64,000 nt of DNA from Dyadobacter sp. CY323 (GCF_021390245.1 NZ_JAJUXH010000004.1:310001-374000); one strand, 5' to 3'; shown: positions 9,335 through 18,164, numbered from the stretch's first letter. The notes: a model not told the origin generated them from the letters alone. Numbers and translations: made by a program.

Positions 9335-9802
9335 ATGGAAAGCAAAGGAAAAATTAGTGTTCTTTACGTCGATGATGAGATAAATAACCTCAATTCATTT
9401 AAAGCAGCTTTTAGGAGAGATTTCAATATTTTCATCGCGACATCCGGTAGGGAAGGACTGGAGCTTTTGAAACATAATGTGGTCCACGTGATCATCACAG
9501 ACCAGAGAATGCCCGAAATGACCGGGGTCGATTTTCTTATCGAAGTTTTAAAAGAATATTCAGACCCTGTCCGTATCTTATTGACAGGTTACACAGACAT
9601 TACTGCGGTGATCGATGCCGTAAATAAAGGTCATATCTACTACTACCTCAATAAGCCCTGGGACGAACAGCAACTGCGGATTATCATCAAAAATGCCTAC
9701 GAGATATTTCACCTCCGGGAAGAAAATAAGGAGCTCATCGAAAAGCTCCTGGACGTGAACGGGCAACTTGAATTTTTATTGAGACAAAATCTATTGTCCT
9801 AG
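9335..9802 (+). CDS. Response regulator receiver protein
   Basis: 155 residues: a receiver domain (5-125) with DD at 13-14 (VLYVDDEINN), phospho-Asp about D56 in IITDQRMPEMTG, and Lys in YYLNKPWDEQQ, then a short helical tail (HLREENKELIEKLLD) and no output domain. It closely resembles the REC domain of the soluble kinase at 2715-3806 (shared DDE-N-SFKA-FR, DQRMP--TGV, GHTD/GYTD, KPWD). It is transcribed divergently from the five-gene operon, so it may be another branch of the same phosphorelay. Confidence 0.88.
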   Translation: MESKGKISVLYVDDEINNLNSFKAAFRRDFNIFIATSGREGLELLKHNVVHVIITDQRMPEMTGVDFLIEVLKEYSDPVRILLTGYTDITAVIDAVNKGHIYYYLNKPWDEQQLRIIIKNAYEIFHLREENKELIEKLLDVNGQLEFLLRQNLLS

Positions 9803-9812
9803 ACTTCATGCA

Positions 9813-9983
9813 TTAACTTAACCTTCTTTTAAACAGGGGAGTTCTCAAATTCCCCAGGTTAGGTTTTATTCCTTTAAATGCGTAGAAAACAATCGAAAAA
9901 GTAGAACTTACCACAACGGCAAGTAGTAAAATCGCTGCGAAAAGCAGATTGCTTACTGCTTTTAAAAATATGATAACATCCAT
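9813..9983 (-). CDS. Small single-span membrane protein, 56 aa
   Basis: ATG at 9983 to TAA at 9813. The product begins MDVIIFLKAVSNLLFA, continues with a long hydrophobic helix (about residues 5-36) and ends with a basic tail (LRTPLFKRRLS), a positive-inside arrangement. A larger minus-strand ORF in another frame (9874-10140) is Cys/Arg-rich and looks like noise, whereas this one has clear membrane-protein composition. It is convergent with the REC gene, 10 bp away. The function is unknown. Confidence 0.5.
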   Translation of the reverse strand: MDVIIFLKAVSNLLFAAILLLAVVVSSTFSIVFYAFKGIKPNLGNLRTPLFKRRLS

Positions 9984-10157
9984 TTCTTATTCTGTTTGGT
10001 GTGCAGTTTTTTCTGTAAATAAAATCATACCAGTGGTGAGCGGCTGCAATGTCGGCTAGGAACAAAAGTGATGGTTTTCGTGATGTGGTATTCTTTTTGT
10101 GAGAGGTAAGATGGATCCGGGCGAACCGGGTGCACATCAACTGAAAACAGCTGCATT

Positions 10158-10370
10158 ATGAAAAAGATCATAGTAATAGGAGTAATCACGGGAGTTGTTG
10201 TATTCGTTTTTCTGACCTCCTGCTCACGTCAAATGGAGGCGAAGAAGGGTGGGGAAAAGAAGGACACGAACCTTGCCGATAAAAACAAAACAGAGGGATA
10301 TTTTTACCATCAGAGCGAGCAGGACCGCAGCACAGATTCGACTAAGATCAAGAAAAATGTGAACAACTGA
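10158..10370 (+). CDS. Small lipoprotein, 70 aa
   Basis: A signal peptide with lipobox (VFLTSC, Cys about 22) is followed by about 48 very hydrophilic residues rich in K, D, N and S (QMEAKKGGEKKDTN), with no folded domain apparent. It is likely exported and lipid-anchored in the envelope; the function is unknown. It stands alone, about 60 bp before the SRPBCC gene in the same direction. Confidence 0.6.
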   Translation: MKKIIVIGVITGVVVFVFLTSCSRQMEAKKGGEKKDTNLADKNKTEGYFYHQSEQDRSTDSTKIKKNVNN

Positions 10371-10431
10371 TCCTGAGTACTATAAGTCCGTAGCATGTGT
10401 TGTAAAGTCGTGTATACAAGCCCGTTTATTC

Positions 10432-10863
10432 ATGAGCCAAACCCTTTTAGCAGAAAATAAAATACCCATTGATGCGCCTCTCTCCAAAGTCTGGGAAGTG
10501 TTGGTTGCTCCAAAATACATCAGACAATGGGATGATCTTCCCCATGATTTTGAAGACTATTACCTCGATGTGGGCCGGACGATTGTGTGGCCGGGATCGT
10601 CCAGAATGACCGTCACTGTTTACGAACCCTACGATAAGCTCGTATTTTCATTCTACGCCGACAAATGGGAGGAGCCACCCGCAGCATATGACATCGCGTA
10701 CACGTTTTCTCTTTTAGAAACAGATTCAGGTACAGAGCTTTCCATTAAGATCGGGGATTTTGCGGTCTTGCCGGACGGAGAGAATTATTACCAATCCTCG
10801 GTGGCATTTGCAGCGGATGCTCTAAGCAAAATTAAAAGTCTGGCCGAGAACAGGGTGAATTGA
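10432..10863 (+). CDS. SRPBCC (START/AHSA1-like) domain protein
   Basis: 143 residues forming one SRPBCC fold: an N-terminal strand and helix IPIDAPLSKVWEVLVAPKYI, central strands, then a C-terminal helix starting YYQSSVAFAADALSKI. This is the activator-of-Hsp90-like family of small hydrophobic-ligand proteins, and the ligand is unknown. Its stop codon (10861-10863) forms the left end of a large palindrome whose right end reaches the MerR start codon. Confidence 0.8.
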   Translation: MSQTLLAENKIPIDAPLSKVWEVLVAPKYIRQWDDLPHDFEDYYLDVGRTIVWPGSSRMTVTVYEPYDKLVFSFYADKWEEPPAAYDIAYTFSLLETDSGTELSIKIGDFAVLPDGENYYQSSVAFAADALSKIKSLAENRVN

Positions 10864-10894
10864 AGCGGTTACTATCTTTGTAGTAATCGCTTCA
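10861..10894 (+). promoter_or_regulatory. 34-bp palindrome over stop, -7-like box and MerR start
   Basis: Two 14-bp arms, TGAAGCGGTTACTA and TAGTAATCGCTTCA, are inverted repeats with one mismatch around a 6-nt centre. The centre contributes to TATCTTTG, a TAnnTTTG-type Bacteroidota -7 box. The right arm ends on the A of the first ATG of the MerR-type gene. It could be an operator for the MerR-type protein, a transcript hairpin or both. If it is a promoter and operator, translation may start at the second ATG (10900). Confidence 0.55.
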
Positions 10895-11211
10895 TGACTA
10901 TGGAATCCAAGACAAAGCTTTACTACGACACCAACGAAGTCGCAGAAATCGTTAAATGTGAGCCGTCGGCGCTACGTTTCTGGGAAAAGAAGTTTCCGCA
11001 GCTGAGTCCCAAGCGGGATGCCCGCAACCGCCGGAGATATACCGAAAGGGATATCGAGATTATCAAGAAAATCATGCATCAGCGCGAAAAGCAGGGTAGG
11101 ACTCTCAAAGGTACCCGCGAGCAGCTTCGGCGTAAAGAACAGGCGGAGCTGATGGTGCAAAGGTTAATGCGGGTCAGGAAATTCCTCGTCGAAATCCACG
11201 ACAGTCTGTAA
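10894..11211 (+). CDS. MerR-family transcriptional regulator
   Basis: 105 residues. A winged-helix MerR domain spans residues 8-78: YYDTNEVAEIVKCEPSALRFWEKKFPQL, then NRRRYTERDIEIIKKIMHQR. A short C-terminal helical stretch follows with no effector-binding domain. This compact form is common in Bacteroidota and the ligand is unknown. A strong palindrome covers its start region, which fits autoregulation. The next gene, an M28 peptidase, begins 39 bp downstream in the same direction. Confidence 0.85.
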   Translation: MTMESKTKLYYDTNEVAEIVKCEPSALRFWEKKFPQLSPKRDARNRRRYTERDIEIIKKIMHQREKQGRTLKGTREQLRRKEQAELMVQRLMRVRKFLVEIHDSL

Positions 11212-11250
11212 AATCCATTCGTTGAAAACGTATTTCTGAACTTCGCCGCG

Positions 11251-12477
11251 ATGCAAAAAATCGTTTTGTTTATCCTGCTTTCCATTACCTCACTCGGCGC
11301 GTCAGCCCAGAACTTCCAGCCGGAATTTATCCGGAAACACATTGGTTTTCTCGCATCGGACGATCTGGAAGGACGAGGTACAGCGTCACTTGGTGAGATA
11401 AAAGCAGCGAATTACATTGCCGACTTTTTCAAAACAACCGGGCTGAAACCGGCAGGAACGAATGGCAGTTTTTTTCAGCCTTTCGAAGTCACATTTGCAG
11501 TCGACGGGACTGCGCATCAGCTTATTGGAAGAAATGTAGTGGGGTTTCTGGACAATGGAGCTGCTAAAACAATTGTGGTCGGCGCACATTACGACCATTT
11601 GGGCAAAGGATACCAGGGAAGTTCACTCTCCCCCGATAGCAAAAACAAGATACATAACGGTGCCGACGATAATGCATCGGGTACGACCGGCGTGCTTGAA
11701 CTAGCGAAATATTTCATTGAAAATGATGTCAAGGAGAAGCATAACTACCTTTTTATTGCCTTTTCTGGAGAAGAGCTGGGGCTGATCGGATCGAAGCATT
11801 TTACCGAAAAACCTACAATCCCGCTGAATACCATTTCCTGCATGATCAATATGGACATGATTGGCCGGCTGGACGATAATAAAGGAGTGATCGTATCGGG
11901 CTGGGGCACGAGCAAGGTTTGGGGAAAACTGATCCCCGGTCTTGCAAGAAGCCAGAGCATGAAATATACCGTCGATTCATCGGGTGTCGGCGCGTCGGAC
12001 CATACTTCGTTTTATCTCAAAAACATCCCGGTCGTACAATTCTTTACCGGCGGGCATGGCGACTATCACAAGATTTCGGACGATGCAGAAAAAATCAATG
12101 TAGATGGTGAAGCCAGGATCCTGAATATCATCGCAGGTTTGCTGCAAAAGTTGGATCAGGAGCCGACAGAACCAGAGTTCCTGACTGCCGGGAATGCGCA
12201 TGCCGGAGTCACTACGAGCAATTTCAAAGTGACCCTCGGCGTCATGCCCGATTACAGTTACACGGGAAAAGGTGTGAAAATCGACGGTGTTTCAAAAGCG
12301 CGACCAGCCGAGAAGGCGGGTATTTTGGTTGGTGATATCATTACCAGGCTCGGCGGCGAAACGATCGGCACGATTTACGACTACATGGAAATCCTGGGGA
12401 AGCACGAAAAGGGGCAGCAGGTTGATGCAGAACTGTTGCGGGGAAAAGAAACCAAAACCGTCAAAGTCACTTTTTAA
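11251..12477 (+). CDS. Secreted M28 aminopeptidase with PDZ domain
   Basis: 408 residues. A signal peptide (1-19, ending ASAQ) is followed by an M28 zinc peptidase domain whose two-metal ligands are visible: VVGAHYDHLG, NGADDNASGT, FSGEELGLIGS, MINMDMIGRL and a distal HGDYHKISDD. A PDZ domain closes the protein (about 318-405, GVKIDGVSKARPAEKAGI). It is likely a periplasmic or outer-membrane aminopeptidase scavenging peptides. Its last 4 bp overlap the convergent phosphoesterase gene. Confidence 0.92.
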   Translation: MQKIVLFILLSITSLGASAQNFQPEFIRKHIGFLASDDLEGRGTASLGEIKAANYIADFFKTTGLKPAGTNGSFFQPFEVTFAVDGTAHQLIGRNVVGFLDNGAAKTIVVGAHYDHLGKGYQGSSLSPDSKNKIHNGADDNASGTTGVLELAKYFIENDVKEKHNYLFIAFSGEELGLIGSKHFTEKPTIPLNTISCMINMDMIGRLDDNKGVIVSGWGTSKVWGKLIPGLARSQSMKYTVDSSGVGASDHTSFYLKNIPVVQFFTGGHGDYHKISDDAEKINVDGEARILNIIAGLLQKLDQEPTEPEFLTAGNAHAGVTTSNFKVTLGVMPDYSYTGKGVKIDGVSKARPAEKAGILVGDIITRLGGETIGTIYDYMEILGKHEKGQQVDAELLRGKETKTVKVTF

Positions 12478-12986
12478 GACACGAGCGCTCCTCGTTTTCC
12501 GAGCTCGATCACTTCCATTTGACTGATAATGCCTTCATGCAAATTGAACCGAAGTACCGTGCGTATTTTGTGAAAACCTTCCCGACCGGCCGCCCCGGGA
12601 TTGATATACAGCATATTATTGTAGGCAGGATCGCGTATTACACGCAGGATGTGGGAATGCCCGCAAATAAATAAATCGGGCATCCGGGCTTTCAAAGTTG
12701 GTTTTACCTGCGGATTGTACCTGGGCGGTGCGCCGCCGATGTGAGTGATCCAAACACGGAAACCTTCCAGCTCGAAATGTAAATTTTCCTCCGTACGTGC
12801 GCGGATTTCATTATTATCAATGTTTCCGAATACAATGCGGGCAGGTTTGAACTTTTCAAGCTGCTCAATAATCTTCACCGAACCGATATCACCTGCATGC
12901 CATACTTCATCGCATTTGGAAAAATGTTCCAGTATCCGTTCATCCAGGTATCCATGCGTGTCAGAAAGCAGACCGATTGTCTTCAT
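12474..12986 (-). CDS. YfcE/MJ0936-type metallophosphoesterase
   Basis: 170 residues carrying the full calcineurin-like phosphoesterase motif series: LLSDTHGYLDERI, HAGDIGS, FGNIDNNEI, ICGHSHILR and YINPGAAG. Members are Mn-dependent cytoplasmic phosphodiesterases; the physiological substrate is uncertain. It is convergent with and overlaps the M28 peptidase gene by 4 bp. The start MKTIGLLSDTHG is the only sensible one. Confidence 0.92.
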   Translation of the reverse strand: MKTIGLLSDTHGYLDERILEHFSKCDEVWHAGDIGSVKIIEQLEKFKPARIVFGNIDNNEIRARTEENLHFELEGFRVWITHIGGAPPRYNPQVKPTLKARMPDLFICGHSHILRVIRDPAYNNMLYINPGAAGREGFHKIRTVLRFNLHEGIISQMEVIELGKRGALVS

Positions 12987-13262
12987 TAACTACTTTATTA
13001 TTTAAAGTTTCAAAGTAAGAAACTCCCCGTGACTTTACCGCGACATGATCATTCGAAAAATTTAATATCATTGAAGTAACTTATATATATCTAAAAATAA
13101 TTACCTTGGGTCCGGATCTTAATAAAAGTTAAAACTTTCTAAAAACGATATAAAAACGCACTCAAACTAAAATATTAGTTGTAATGTTGTGCCACTTTCT
13201 TTAACATTGCAAAAAGTAAGTTAATAGTTACAAAAACTTCTCATCTAAACCATCCATTAGCC

Positions 13263-16103
13263 TTGAAAAAAACCTTACTTCTGCTCTTTTTATGTCTCAA
13301 TGTGTTGTTTGTCAAGGCCCAGACAGCAGCGAGATTTAATCTCAAAGGGTCTACGGTGGATACCGCCGGGGCACCACTCCCGGAGTCGACGGTGATGCTG
13401 CTTACACCCAAGGATTCTACCCTGGTAAACTTTGCCAGAACAAGCAAGGATGGCACATTTGAATTTAAAAACCTGAAACGCGCGTCGTATCTCATCAAGG
13501 TTACCTACGTGGGGTATCTGCCTTATCAGAAGGAGATTAACCCAAAGGATGCGGAAACTATCGACCTCGGAAAGATCAGTATGGCGGCAATGGACCAGAA
13601 TTTATATGAGGTGGTGATCAAGACATTTCGCGCGCCGCTCAGTATCAAAGGCGACACGATCGAATACGATCCGAAAGCGTTCAAAGTCCCGCCGGGCGCA
13701 TCCGTCGAAGATCTGATCAGGCGACTTCCGGGCTTGCAGGTGGATCAGGATGGGACGATAAAGGCGCAGGGGGAAACTGTAAAACGTGTAACGGTAGACG
13801 GTAAGCGATTTTTTGGTGACGATACCAAAGCTGCTACCAAGAATTTGCCTGCCGAGGCGATCTCCAAAGTGCAGGTATTCAATGAAAAAACTGAGCAATC
13901 GCGCATTACCGGCGTAGACGATGGCAAGCATGAAAAAACGCTCAACCTTGAATTGAAGGATAGTCATAAAAAAGGCGGGTTTGGAAAAGCAACTGCGGGG
14001 ATCGGGACAGAAAAACGTCTGGAGGGTAAGGTTAATTACAACCGGTTCAATGACAAAAACCAGTTTTCAATCATCGGTCTCGGGAACAATACCAACCAGG
14101 GTGGCATGTCATGGGACGATTATCAGGATTTCAAAGGCAGTCAGTCATTCAACTGGGGTGATGACGGCGATTTCGGTTTTGGCGGCGGAATGCGCTACAT
14201 CTCGTTTGGAGGTGACGAGGAGGAAAGTCTGACGATTCAGGCGGGCCGCGGGGCGCAGAACCGGGGTTTTAACAAGAACTGGGCTGGCGGGGCAAACTAT
14301 AATTTTGATACGAAAAAGACGAAGTTCAATACGAGCTACTATTATAATCAGACTTCCCAGGATCTCGATGCTACGTCGCGTCAGACGAACTTTTTGACGA
14401 ACTCGGCATTCACCAAACTCGATACGAATGGAAGACGGAACTTCAACGAAAATCACCGGGGAAGTCTGCGTTTCGAAAAAAACCTGGATTCGCTGAACAC
14501 GCTCATCGTTCTTTCCAATATGCGGATCGGAAACGGTACGTCTAATTATTTCAGTCACCAGGAATATTTCAGGGGCGATCAGGATACGACGCAGCTTTCG
14601 AACATGAGTGATCAGCGAAATATTTCTGATTTCAATTCATTTGCATTGGGGAACACTGCGATTTTCAGACATAAGTTCAAGAAAAAAGGAAGGAATTTCG
14701 CGGTAAGCGTCGCCTACAATGTCAACAACTCAACCGGTAAAGTGATCCAGCGCTCGACCAACCAGTTTTTCCGGACTTCACAAACTGTTGCTGATAGCGT
14801 TTTGCGTATCAATCAAACCAACGATACCCGTAGCTTGCGGAACCAGGTGAAAGGAAGCCTGCTGTTTATGGAGCCTTTTGCGAAGAAGTTCGTAATGGAA
14901 TCGTTTTATAATTTTAGTTTGAAAAGCGATGACGTAGACCGGGACGTGTTTGACGTCGGTGAGGGGGGACAGACCCGGAATGTTAATCTAAGCCGGTATT
15001 ATACAAACAAATCGACGTATAACCGGGTGGGGACAGGCGTACGGTATTCGCATAATGGACTGAACATTGCTACCGGGCTAGCGGTACAGCAAATTCAGCT
15101 GGACGGAAAGTTTGCGATAGATCAGGGTCAGCCGTTTACAAACCGCATTGACAGGAAGTTTTTCAATTTTACCCCCAATATTTCCCTGAATTTTGACCTG
15201 AAACAAAACAGGTATCTATATGGTGGTTACCAGGTGGGTGTTTCAGAGCCTAATATCCGTGATCTTCAACCCATTGTGGATAACAGTAACCCATTGTATA
15301 TCCGGGTCGGGAATCCTAATTTGTCACCGACGACCAATCATTCCATTAACCTCGGTTATAACCATTTCAATCCTGGGAACTTCACTCAGATGTTCTTTGG
15401 CGCCTACTATAACTACTACAAAGACCAGGTGATTTACAGCCAGATTGTCGATGAAAATCTTGTAACTACCACAATGGCGACCAACATCAGCGGTGGCAAG
15501 AGTTTCAACCTTTACGGAAACTACGGATTCCCGATTGTTAAGACCAAAAGCAATTTCAATGTAAATGCTTCCTATAACCGGGGGACTAATCTGACGAACA
15601 TCAACAACGAGCTGAACAGGACAACGAATAACGGTTACAACATGGGTTTCAGGCTGGATTACACGCCGAGCGACAAATTCACGATTTATACCAACGCGAA
15701 CTGGAATATCACAGATACGAAATACTCCATTATGTCGGGCCAGAACCAGAAGATCATCAATACGAATTACGGCGCGGAAATGAATGTGAGGCTGCCAAAG
15801 GATATTTATTTTAACAGCCGCTTTTCATATAACAGTTATGTAAACGACCGCTACGGTTTCGATCAGAAAATGCCGATCCTGAATTTATCCGTTTACAAAA
15901 CCATGCTGAAAAGCAAAAAAGGAGAGATCAGGCTGTCGGCTTTCGACTTGTTCAACAAAAACCGTGGCATTTCGCAGTCAGCCTATCAGAATTTCGTGTC
16001 ACAGGAGCAGGTACGGACACTCGCAAGGTATTTTATGCTGAGCTTTACCTATAATATGAGAGGCGTGGCGCATTCGGTTCGTCGCAAAGGATTCGGATAT
16101 TAA
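13263..16103 (+). CDS. Outer-membrane beta-barrel protein with carboxypeptidase-regulatory-like domain
   Basis: 946 residues. The start is a TTG codon at 13263, chosen because it begins a complete signal peptide (MKKTLLLLFLCLNVLFVKAQ) and no ATG lies nearby. A CarboxypepD_reg-like beta domain (about 25-110, KGSTVDTAGAPLPESTVML) is followed by a plug-like region (DLIRRLPGLQVDQDG) and a long barrel of alternating strands rich in N, Y, F and G ending in an aromatic terminus. This is the TonB-receptor-like 'outer membrane beta-barrel family' of Bacteroidota. The neighbouring GLPGLI gene, 22 bp downstream, is the usual companion of such barrels; the pair is probably one operon. Confidence 0.9.
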   Translation: MKKTLLLLFLCLNVLFVKAQTAARFNLKGSTVDTAGAPLPESTVMLLTPKDSTLVNFARTSKDGTFEFKNLKRASYLIKVTYVGYLPYQKEINPKDAETIDLGKISMAAMDQNLYEVVIKTFRAPLSIKGDTIEYDPKAFKVPPGASVEDLIRRLPGLQVDQDGTIKAQGETVKRVTVDGKRFFGDDTKAATKNLPAEAISKVQVFNEKTEQSRITGVDDGKHEKTLNLELKDSHKKGGFGKATAGIGTEKRLEGKVNYNRFNDKNQFSIIGLGNNTNQGGMSWDDYQDFKGSQSFNWGDDGDFGFGGGMRYISFGGDEEESLTIQAGRGAQNRGFNKNWAGGANYNFDTKKTKFNTSYYYNQTSQDLDATSRQTNFLTNSAFTKLDTNGRRNFNENHRGSLRFEKNLDSLNTLIVLSNMRIGNGTSNYFSHQEYFRGDQDTTQLSNMSDQRNISDFNSFALGNTAIFRHKFKKKGRNFAVSVAYNVNNSTGKVIQRSTNQFFRTSQTVADSVLRINQTNDTRSLRNQVKGSLLFMEPFAKKFVMESFYNFSLKSDDVDRDVFDVGEGGQTRNVNLSRYYTNKSTYNRVGTGVRYSHNGLNIATGLAVQQIQLDGKFAIDQGQPFTNRIDRKFFNFTPNISLNFDLKQNRYLYGGYQVGVSEPNIRDLQPIVDNSNPLYIRVGNPNLSPTTNHSINLGYNHFNPGNFTQMFFGAYYNYYKDQVIYSQIVDENLVTTTMATNISGGKSFNLYGNYGFPIVKTKSNFNVNASYNRGTNLTNINNELNRTTNNGYNMGFRLDYTPSDKFTIYTNANWNITDTKYSIMSGQNQKIINTNYGAEMNVRLPKDIYFNSRFSYNSYVNDRYGFDQKMPILNLSVYKTMLKSKKGEIRLSAFDLFNKNRGISQSAYQNFVSQEQVRTLARYFMLSFTYNMRGVAHSVRRKGFGY

Positions 16104-16125
16104 TTTAAATCAGCTTAAATAAAAT

Positions 16126-16866
16126 ATGAAAAAAATATTGGCGATCGCTTTCGCACTAATAGCACTTCCCGGATTGGCGCAGAAAGAAGGACTTGTGGTC
16201 ACTTACGACAAGACATTCTATTGGATCAAGATCTTTGACAAGCTCAACTATCTTTCTGTGGAGGAAAAAAGCAGGATTCAGACTTCCTGGGGGGCGAACG
16301 ACGAGGGGGATAAAAGCAAAGGAAAGCTTCTCGTGACCGCAGACCAGAGCAAGTTCGTAGATATGGAGCAGGAGGCGGACGGAGGTTACCGGGGCCGCAA
16401 AAGCGAGTATATGGTTTTCAGGGATTTTGTCAAAGGTACCAAAACCGAAGTGGAGGAGTTTGCAGGGAAAATGTATGTGATTGAAGATTCGCTGGTGGTG
16501 CCTTCCTGGAAAGTGATGAACAAGATCAAGGATATCGGCGGGTACCTGTGTATGATGGCGGTTTCCGAAGATACCGTGAAAGGTCAAAAGATTACGGCAT
16601 GGTTTGCAAATGATCTTCCGTACAGCGCTGGCCCCGAGCGATACTTCGGTCTTCCCGGACTGATTTTGGAAGTGGATATCAACAACGGAGAATTGGTCAT
16701 GACCGCCTCAAAGGTTGAAAAGGTAGCTGCGGTGGAAGGTCTTGAACTTCCGAAGAAAATGAAAGGCAAAAAACTGACAACCGCTGAATACGATCAGATG
16801 ATGCGTAAGTTCATCAGTGACAGCATTAAATCCCGAAGAAATCCGTACTGGAGCATCAGATATTAG
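16126..16866 (+). CDS. GLPGLI family secreted protein
   Basis: 246 residues. A signal peptide (about 1-18, ending GLAQ) precedes a beta-rich periplasmic or surface protein containing the family-defining motif YFGLPGLILEVD (about 181-192). The family is restricted to Bacteroidota and its function is unknown; members commonly sit beside TonB-like outer-membrane barrels, as here. A hairpin terminator follows about 30 bp downstream. Confidence 0.93.
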   Translation: MKKILAIAFALIALPGLAQKEGLVVTYDKTFYWIKIFDKLNYLSVEEKSRIQTSWGANDEGDKSKGKLLVTADQSKFVDMEQEADGGYRGRKSEYMVFRDFVKGTKTEVEEFAGKMYVIEDSLVVPSWKVMNKIKDIGGYLCMMAVSEDTVKGQKITAWFANDLPYSAGPERYFGLPGLILEVDINNGELVMTASKVEKVAAVEGLELPKKMKGKKLTTAEYDQMMRKFISDSIKSRRNPYWSIRY

Positions 16867-16896
16867 AATAGCATTAGATTTTCATTTCAGAGTTTG

Positions 16897-16935
16897 AAAA
16901 ATGGGGGATTGTCTCGGACAATCTCTCATTTTTTG
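16897..16935 (+). terminator. Hairpin terminator after the GLPGLI gene
   Basis: The stem GGATTGTC / GACAATCT, extended by flanking A and T tracts, has a 3-nt loop and is followed by TTTTTTG. Confidence 0.65.
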
Positions 16936-16943
16936 TACCTTTG
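16936..16943 (+). promoter_or_regulatory. Putative -7 box for the OmpA lipoprotein gene
   Basis: TACCTTTG matches the Bacteroidota -7 consensus TAnnTTTG. It directly follows the terminator of the upstream gene and is about 133 bp before the OmpA start, implying a long leader. No well-spaced -33 TTTG was found. Confidence 0.45.
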
Positions 16944-17075
16944 CGACTTAAAAGCGGTCAGGGGCGTTTACTCTCAGCCGGTTTTAAGTCTTTGGCAAGA
17001 TATTTTTACTATCAGCGTACTTGTTCCTTTATTAACTTAACAGTGTTTATCTATTTTTAATAACCCTTGGTAATT

Positions 17076-17963
17076 ATGAAAAATACCCTTTTAGCGGTTG
17101 CAATGCTTTTTGTATTGGGATCTTGCGCAAGCAAAAAGAAGTTGTTGACTGCTCAGAAGCAGGCCAACGAAATCCAGATCCAGTTGGACAAAGCGAGAGC
17201 TGACCTGAACGATTGCGATAGCAGAACTGCTAGCCTGAACAATGATTTGAAGGCAAAGAATGACGAGCTGACCAGCAAAAATTCTAAACTGAAAGAGCTG
17301 GAAGACCAAATCGAGTTCTTAAAGAAAAATAACAATAACCTGCTTGACAGAATGTCTGACCTTTCTGTAATCAGTAAAGAAGGTTCAGAAAGCATTAAGA
17401 AATCGCTTGCGATGATGGATGCACAAGGAACTCAGATCCGTGATCTTAACACAAGCATCCAGAAGAAAGATTCTTTGAACATGGCATTGGTACTCAACCT
17501 GAAACGTTCGTTGGCTGATGTTAGCGATGAAGATGTACAGATCGAAGTGAAAAAAGGCGTGGTATATGTGTCTTTGTCAGACAAAATGCTTTTCAAATCC
17601 GGAAGTTCTGTGATCAATACACAAGCTGAAACGGTGTTGAGCAAAGTAGCGAAGATCTTGAACGACTACAAAGAGATCGAAATCCTGATCGAAGGTCACA
17701 CGGATAATGTACCTATCGCGACTGACAAAGTTTCTGATAACTGGGATCTGAGCGTTTTGCGCGCGACTTCAGTTGCACGTACACTTCAAAAGAAATATGG
17801 TGTTGAGCCAGTTCGTATGATCGCCGGTGGCCGTGGAGAATATCTACCTAAAGTGGCTAACGATTCAGCGCCTAACCGCAGCTTGAACCGTCGTACAGAA
17901 ATCATCATTACTCCAAAATTGGATCAGTTCTTTAACCTTTATACACCTAACGCAGGTAAATAA
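17076..17963 (+). CDS. OmpA-family peptidoglycan-binding lipoprotein
   Basis: 295 residues from the ATG at 17076 (an upstream TTG at 17067 is less likely). A lipoprotein signal (FVLGSC, Cys about 17) is followed by a coiled coil of about 120 residues (QKQANEIQIQLDKARADL onwards) and a C-terminal OmpA domain (about 155-285) with EGHTDNVPI and NRSLNRRTEI, the diaminopimelate-binding signature. It presumably anchors the outer membrane to peptidoglycan. A strong terminator follows. Codon choice looks like that of a well-expressed gene. Confidence 0.92.
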   Translation: MKNTLLAVAMLFVLGSCASKKKLLTAQKQANEIQIQLDKARADLNDCDSRTASLNNDLKAKNDELTSKNSKLKELEDQIEFLKKNNNNLLDRMSDLSVISKEGSESIKKSLAMMDAQGTQIRDLNTSIQKKDSLNMALVLNLKRSLADVSDEDVQIEVKKGVVYVSLSDKMLFKSGSSVINTQAETVLSKVAKILNDYKEIEILIEGHTDNVPIATDKVSDNWDLSVLRATSVARTLQKKYGVEPVRMIAGGRGEYLPKVANDSAPNRSLNRRTEIIITPKLDQFFNLYTPNAGK

Positions 17964-17985
17964 GGTTTTAGGATTGCATTGATTA

Positions 17986-18020
17986 AAGGCAGTTTCCAGA
18001 TTTCGGGAACTGCCTTTTTT
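17986..18020 (+). terminator. Rho-independent terminator of the OmpA gene
   Basis: A stem AAAGGCAGTTTCC / GGGAACTGCCTTT with T-run, 25 bp after the stop. Confidence 0.85.
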
Positions 18021-18044
18021 TGCGTTCTGAAATGGAGAGAGGAA

Positions 18045-18160
18045 GCTCCAATGGAGCCCAAATGCGTTTTCGGGGGTGGTTAGCTAGAAACAGGATGCCA
18101 CTCTGTGGCAGATCCGAATGTTCTTTTCTGGCTCCTGCAGAGCCTCCAAACCGAGGTTTG
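18045..18160. repeat. Cluster of four short palindromes
   Basis: Four hairpin-forming units occur in 116 bp: GCTCCA-a-TGGAGC (18045-18057), TGCCAC-tct-GTGGCA (18096-18110), GGCTC-ctgca-GAGCC (18130-18144) and CAAACC-ga-GGTTTG (18147-18160). There is no ORF here. It resembles dispersed REP-like intergenic elements, or a structured leader upstream of the dehydratase gene. Confidence 0.55.
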
Positions 18161-18164
18161 ATAC

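Noticed and set aside
9874..10140. 88-residue minus-strand ORF
   Set aside because: Cys/Arg/His-rich noise; a small membrane protein in another frame of the same strand (9813-9983) is much more protein-like.
13263..13265. TTG start of the outer-membrane barrel as a sequencing error
   Set aside because: The signal peptide begins exactly here and TTG is a legitimate start; no ATG is suitably placed.
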